Part shown: positions 39,273 through 42,507 of the stretch, in pieces
Layout: every line of letters begins with the position of its first letter
How positions within the stretch are numbered: the first letter of the stretch is position 1
The notes under the pieces: generated by a model
Databases searched by the model: none
What the model was told of the DNA's origin: nothing
What the model saw: the letters and a program-made list of their open reading frames with translations, nothing else
Position numbers and translations under genes: made by a program
Source: Thermoplasmata archaeon
Lineage (GTDB): Archaea; Thermoplasmatota; Thermoplasmata; Lutacidiplasmatales; UBA184
Direction: 5' to 3'
DNA length: 42,507 nt
NCBI GenBank assembly: GCA_021821785.1
Contig: JAKACD010000009.1
Location: forward strand, 1-42,507

Positions 39273-39776
39273 ATGGCCGCCGCATCCGCCCCGGCCCCGA
39301 AGCCGTCCGGCGCGGTCGTCGTCGAGCGGATCAACGCGCAGGACGTCCCGGCGGTCTGCGGGCTCTACAAGAAGGTCTGGGAGGCCGAGCAGACGGGACT
39401 GCCCGCGCCGCTCGTCAAGTCCTGGCAGCCGACCCCGCTCGAGTTCACGAGCTGGATGGAGGGGGTCACCTACTTCGCCGCCCGCAAGGACGGCCGCGTG
39501 GTCGGCGCGATCGGATGCGCCCTCGAGGACGGGAGCGTCCACCTGGTCCACCTCGTGGTCGACCCCGAGGTCCGCCGGCAGCGGATCGCCTCCGCGCTGA
39601 TCGCGGCGGCCATCGACTGGGCGAAGCGCGCCAACGCCCCCGAGGTCTGGACCGATGTGCTTGCGCGCTTCAGCGCGGCGACCGCGCTGTTCCGCCACCT
39701 CGGCTTCGACCAGTGCGGCCTCCTCCGCAAGCACCAGTGGAACGAGGACGTCCAGCTGTTCGAGCGGATCCTCTAG
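39273..39776 (+). CDS. GNAT-family N-acetyltransferase
   Basis: The 167-residue protein has the GNAT fold. Strand beta4 is LVHLVVDPEVRRQRIASAL, which contains the acetyl-CoA pyrophosphate motif as R-R-Q-R-I-A rather than the classic R-G-x-G-x-A. A beta5-helix section, IDWAKRANAPEVWTDVLA, and ATALFRHLGFDQCG with the typical ALFRHLGF follow. The acceptor is unknown. The start is uncertain: ATG 39273 is chosen because the expected transcript start lies downstream of the ATG at 39189; GTG 39231 is the alternative. It converges on the zinc-ribbon coiled-coil gene with a 15-nt gap. Confidence 0.78.
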   Translation: MAAASAPAPKPSGAVVVERINAQDVPAVCGLYKKVWEAEQTGLPAPLVKSWQPTPLEFTSWMEGVTYFAARKDGRVVGAIGCALEDGSVHLVHLVVDPEVRRQRIASALIAAAIDWAKRANAPEVWTDVLARFSAATALFRHLGFDQCGLLRKHQWNEDVQLFERIL

Positions 39777-39791
39777 CGGCGGCCCGCGCGC

Positions 39792-40772
39792 TCAGTGCGT
39801 CCGGGCGGTCGAGGCCCGGCCCGATCGGTTCGGCGGCGAGCCGTGGCGCTGCTGCAGCGCGTGCAGGCGGCGGAGCCCTTCCTCGGGCCGGCCCCGGAAG
39901 AACTCCCGCGCCCCGCGCGCGAGCTCGACCGCCTCGAGCTCGGTCGCCACCCCGTGCGTGCGCTCATCGAGGAGGTAATCACCGTACTGGGCGATGTACT
40001 TCGGCAGGCCCGCCTTGAGACGGTTCACCGCCTGGAGCCGGAGGGCGCGGATCTGCTGCTTGAGGGAGGCGAGCTTCCCCGCCCGGAGCTCGCTCTCGAG
40101 GTCGTCGGCGATCTCGGCCGGATCCTGAGGGACCTCGACCCCGAGCGCCTGCATGTCCTTCAGGAGCGAGATCACGCGCTCGAGCTCCTCCCGGGCCTGG
40201 TCGAGATGCCGCTCCTTCAGGGCCACGACCCGATCGACCTGCTGGAACGTCGCGAGGGCCTGCGGGATGTCGCCGGTGCGGGCGGAGTGGAGGACCTCCT
40301 CGATCTGCTCGCGCTCGAGGCGGCTGTCGACGCTGTAGGCCTCGAGGCGAGTGAGGCGGGCCTTCTCCCGCTTCTCCCACTCCTCGAAGGCGGCGGCGAT
40401 CCGCTTCTGGGCGATCCGCTCGATGCCCCGGACGACCTCGGCCCACGGCTCGGGGCGGGGCGCCGTCCGGGCCGCGTCCTCGGCCCAGGCCGGGAGCCGG
40501 GGGAGCTCGACGCCGAGCGGCTGCACGCCCTCCGCCCACTGTGCGAGACGGTTCAGCCGTCGCGTGAGCTCGGAGGCGAACGGGTTCGCGGAGGCGGGGA
40601 CCGGACGGCGCACGGGGCGCTCGCGTCCCCGCGCCGACGACGCCGCCGTCGAGACGCCCGTCGGGGCTTCGCGCACCTCCTCCTCCCGAAGCGGCCGCTG
40701 GCAGGCGGGGCAGACCAGAAGGCCCGCGGCGATCACCGCGCCGCAATGCGGGCAGATCTCATTCTCGGTCAC
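39792..40772 (-). CDS. Zinc-ribbon coiled-coil protein of unknown function
   Basis: The protein has 326 residues. Residues 7-26 form a zinc ribbon, CPHCGAVIAAGLLVCPAC. A Pro/Arg-rich linker follows to about residue 65. Residues about 105-275 are long, highly charged helices (FEEWEKREKARLTRLEAYS, then ATFQQVDRVVALKERHLDQA, KLASLKQQIRALRLQA) with heptad-like spacing typical of coiled coil. The rest is a short helical end with a basic tail. There is no catalytic motif. It may be a scaffold or adaptor. Start GTG 40772; no strong TATA box lies just upstream, and the gene sits 28 nt after tRNA-Leu on the same strand, so it might be transcribed with that tRNA. Confidence 0.65.
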   Translation of the reverse strand: MTENEICPHCGAVIAAGLLVCPACQRPLREEEVREAPTGVSTAASSARGRERPVRRPVPASANPFASELTRRLNRLAQWAEGVQPLGVELPRLPAWAEDAARTAPRPEPWAEVVRGIERIAQKRIAAAFEEWEKREKARLTRLEAYSVDSRLEREQIEEVLHSARTGDIPQALATFQQVDRVVALKERHLDQAREELERVISLLKDMQALGVEVPQDPAEIADDLESELRAGKLASLKQQIRALRLQAVNRLKAGLPKYIAQYGDYLLDERTHGVATELEAVELARGAREFFRGRPEEGLRRLHALQQRHGSPPNRSGRASTARTH

Positions 40773-40800
40773 GTCGGCACGTACCCTTCGAAGAGAGAGA

Positions 40801-40885
40801 TGCAGGGGGTGAGATTTGAACTCACGAACTCCTACGAGACCAGGACCTCAACCTGGCGCCTTTGACCAAGCTGGGCCACCCCTGC
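40801..40885 (-). tRNA. tRNA-Leu (anticodon GAG)
   Basis: The 85-nt class II tRNA on the minus strand has acceptor stem GCAGGGG/CCCCTGC, discriminator A, and anticodon stem-loop CCAGG-TTGAGGT-CCTGG, so the anticodon is GAG (Leu, CUC). A long variable arm follows, then the T arm GTGAG-TTCAAAT-CTCAC. There is no intron and CCA is not encoded. A TATA-like AAAGGTTATCG on the minus strand (about 40912-40922) lies 32 nt upstream of the 5' end. Confidence 0.96.
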
Positions 40886-40964
40886 ACGCCGCCCGCGCGT
40901 ACGGGGGCCGAGCGATAACCTTTGCGAACGTCATGCGCCTCGGGCGGAGGGTACGTCGCCGCGC

Positions 40965-40975
40965 GACCAAAAAGG
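40965..40975 (+). promoter_or_regulatory. TATA-like box of alba
   Basis: GACCAAAAAGG is centred 24 nt before the GTG at 40994, which supports that start over the ATG at 41006. Confidence 0.5.
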
Positions 40976-40993
40976 CTTGTGTAGAGGTGGAGC

Positions 40994-41359
40994 GTGGGTC
41001 GGGCGATGGCCGGCACCACTCCGTACGACGGCTCCACGGTCTTCATCGGCCTGAAACCGACCATGACCTACGTCTTCCAGGTCGTGACCCAGCTGAACAG
41101 CGGGACCGGTCCGGTCGTGGTCAAGGCGCGCGGGAACGCGATCGGAAAGGCGGTCGACGTGGTCGAGGTCGTGCGACGGCGCTTCCTCGAGGGTCAGGTC
41201 GAGATCGGTCGGATCACGATCACGACCGAGCGCCTGGTGAACCGCGAGGGACGCGACGCGAACGTCTCGTCGATCGCGATCCCGCTCACGCGGACCGGCC
41301 CGGCCCCGGCCCCGACGAAGGCGGGTGGACCGCCCCCCACGGGGGCGCCGCCGTCGTAG
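40994..41359 (+). CDS. alba: Alba-family DNA/RNA-binding chromatin protein
   Basis: The 121-residue protein (117 from ATG 41006) has the Alba signature STVFIGLKPTMTYVFQVVTQL with the nucleic-acid-contacting Lys in GLKPTM, then VVVKARGNAIGKAVDVVEVV with the second Lys/Arg pair. RRRFLEGQVEIGRITITTE and SSIAIPLTR complete the fold. Alba dimers coat DNA and also bind RNA, and their affinity is commonly tuned by lysine acetylation. A Pro/Ala/Gly-rich tail of about 22 residues beyond the Alba fold is coded antisense to the end of the RDD gene (74-nt overlap). Start GTG 40994 is chosen for TATA spacing. Confidence 0.95.
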   Translation: MGRAMAGTTPYDGSTVFIGLKPTMTYVFQVVTQLNSGTGPVVVKARGNAIGKAVDVVEVVRRRFLEGQVEIGRITITTERLVNREGRDANVSSIAIPLTRTGPAPAPTKAGGPPPTGAPPS

Positions 41360-42507
41360 CGGCGCGCACGACCCAGGTCCCCGCGAAGAGATCGCCGAGC
41401 CGCTGCCGCTCGGCGGTGAACGTGATCGCCACGACCCCGAAGACGCCGATGAGGGCGATCCCCCCGAGAACGAAGGCGAGGGCCCCCGCCAGCGCGAGAA
41501 GGCCTCCGGGTAGGTCGATCCCGCCGATCGTCACGCTCGAGAACGTCCCCCACCGTAGGCCGAACGCCACGGCGAGGGAGCCGCCGATGCCGACCACCGT
41601 GAGGATCGGAAGGACGGAGAGGTTCCGGACGAGCGCGGAGAGCACACCGATCGGTTCGAGCCGCCGACCCCGCACGACCAGGCCGAGCGCCCGCTTGCCG
41701 GGGGAGCTCCCGGTGACGGCCTCGAGGATCACCCGGTAGAAGAAGGCGAGCGCGATGAACCCGTAGATCGCGGCGTTGAACGCGACGCTGTTGAGCAGGT
41801 CGAGGAGGGTCCCCGGGGTCGCGATCGCGATCGCCGCCCAGATGAGGGCCGCCGGTGCGGTGACGAGCCCAAGGTCGAGCAGGAACCCGGCGGCGCGGCG
41901 GCCGACCGTGCCGAACCGGCGTCGCCCGAGCTCGAGGCCAAGCCGCACGAGCGAGCGCGCCGTCAGCCACCCGCGGAACCCTTCTCGTCCGTCGGTCGTG
42001 CCGGAGCGGGCAAGGGCATCGAGGTTCGTCTGGTCGCTCACGACCCACCCGGGCACGCCGAGACCCTGCCACGGTCGGTCCCGAGGGGGCTCGGGCAATC
42101 CGAGGAGCCGGTGCGCCTGGAGGGCGGCGTCGCGACTGGCGGTCGCGGATTCGTTCAGGGATTCCGCGAGCTGGCCGGTGATGCCCGCCCGGAACGCCCG
42201 ACCGAGCCGTCCGACTGGGGTCGGGCCCGGACGATCGGAGGGCGGGCCGCCCGGCACGGCGAGCGGTCGGCCGAGCGCCCAGTGTGCGAGCGTCGCCACG
42301 AGCAGCGCGAGCAGTCCCGACAGATAGACGAGGTCGAAGACACCGGCACCGCCGATCGTGTAGAGGCCGGCGGGCCCGCTCCCGTAGAGCGGGGGTTGGC
42401 GCAGAAGGTCGGCGCCCAGAAGGACGCCCCAGGTCGTGCCGACGTACGCGACCGGGAGAGCGGCCGCCTCGGCGTTCGGAAGAGCGCGGGGCGCGACCAG
42501 CGCGGCG
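41286..42507 (-). CDS. DUF1614-like plus RDD-domain membrane protein, 5' end missing
   Basis: About 406 residues are visible; the frame is open to the window end. The visible start (AYVGTTWGVLLGADLL, then YTIGGAGVFDLVYLSGLLAL) resembles the C-terminal part of DUF1614 membrane proteins, as I recall that family. A hydrophilic linker of about 100 residues with Arg/Pro-rich sequence follows. The C-terminal RDD-type domain then begins RRRFGTVGRRAAGFLLDLGL and includes the later basic segment TGSSPGKRALGLVVRGRR and ERQRLGDLFAGTWVVRA, with about four to five membrane helices. RDD proteins have been linked to ion or small-molecule transport. The function of the fusion is unknown. A GTG at 42299 would give a shorter protein but would cut a membrane helix. 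Confidence 0.7.
   Translation of the reverse strand, partial: AALVAPRALPNAEAAALPVAYVGTTWGVLLGADLLRQPPLYGSGPAGLYTIGGAGVFDLVYLSGLLALLVATLAHWALGRPLAVPGGPPSDRPGPTPVGRLGRAFRAGITGQLAESLNESATASRDAALQAHRLLGLPEPPRDRPWQGLGVPGWVVSDQTNLDALARSGTTDGREGFRGWLTARSLVRLGLELGRRRFGTVGRRAAGFLLDLGLVTAPAALIWAAIAIATPGTLLDLLNSVAFNAAIYGFIALAFFYRVILEAVTGSSPGKRALGLVVRGRRLEPIGVLSALVRNLSVLPILTVVGIGGSLAVAFGLRWGTFSSVTIGGIDLPGGLLALAGALAFVLGGIALIGVFGVVAITFTAERQRLGDLFAGTWVVRAATTAAPPWGAVHPPSSGPGPGRSA

Noticed and set aside
1-42507. CRISPR arrays, insertion sequences, rRNA genes, integrase genes
   Set aside because: No regularly spaced direct repeats, transposase or integrase motifs, terminal inverted repeats with target duplications, or rRNA sequences were seen on reading through the window.

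Overview
The window looks like chromosomal DNA of a high-GC archaeon. The archaeal evidence is direct: RNA polymerase subunit L, transcription factor S, an Alba chromatin protein, a single-OB-fold SSB of the Sulfolobus type, archaeosine synthase, a Hef-type helicase and a KptA-like 2'-phosphotransferase. In addition, many genes have a TATA-like box centred about 24-30 nt upstream of the start codon, so most transcripts should be leaderless or nearly so. Leaderless transcription, HTH_10 regulators, GvpD/KaiC-like ATPases and a TrxR-like flavoprotein with a degraded NADP site fit an uncultured lineage of Thermoplasmatota best. That placement is inference, because no rRNA is present. Coding density is very high, no gap without a gene exceeds about 300 nt, and several neighbouring genes overlap.

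Layout. 1-262: 5' part of a TPR protein (minus). 542-1900: SSB and a thioredoxin-fold/Lrp-RAM protein. 1893-6418: carB and carA, with a 4-nt overlap. 6494-8650: a TrxR-like flavoprotein, a HAD phosphatase and a small zinc protein. 8695-10203: an orphan amino-type DNA methyltransferase. 10247-15782: a polyphosphate/phosphate neighbourhood made of CHAD, Ppx/GppA-HD, two overlapping thymidylate-kinase-like P-loop proteins, SixA and PhoU. 15886-19612: an RnfD/NqrB-like membrane protein, a cation/proton antiporter and a hemerythrin-like protein. 19688-23769: a GvpD-like ATPase, then a two-gene accessory stretch (an HTH protein of unknown function and an OLD-family ATPase/TOPRIM protein), part of it clearly AT-richer than the rest and bordering tRNA-Val. 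23857-29891: tRNA-Val overlapping arcS, a small basic protein, ubiA-ubiD, an HTH_10 regulator and dut. 29901-34978: a Hef-like helicase, a GT2 glycosyltransferase, an aldehyde dehydrogenase and a membrane zinc-ribbon protein. 34995-42507: kptA-rpoL, purD, tfs-asnS, a GNAT acetyltransferase, a zinc-ribbon coiled-coil protein, tRNA-Leu, alba, and a DUF1614-RDD membrane protein cut by the window edge.

How the genes relate. Core information-processing genes (ssb, tfs, asnS, rpoL, kptA, arcS, alba, two tRNAs) are interleaved with nucleotide metabolism (carAB, purD, dut, Tmk-like genes). The most coherent non-housekeeping unit is the polyphosphate/phosphate cluster. Ppx and the two kinase-like genes form one overlapping transcript. 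CHAD is divergent from Ppx, and PhoU-SixA converge on the end of the kinase pair. The second kinase-like protein has Arg in place of the Walker A Lys, which suggests an unusual catalytic/non-catalytic pair. The most likely horizontally acquired segment is the OLD gene and possibly its convergent HTH partner.

Regulatory architecture stands out. At 31541 and probably at 21222 a single TATA-like box lies between two divergent genes. Perfect or near-perfect palindromes lie in the promoter regions of rpoL, phoU and the OLD/tRNA-Val boundary.
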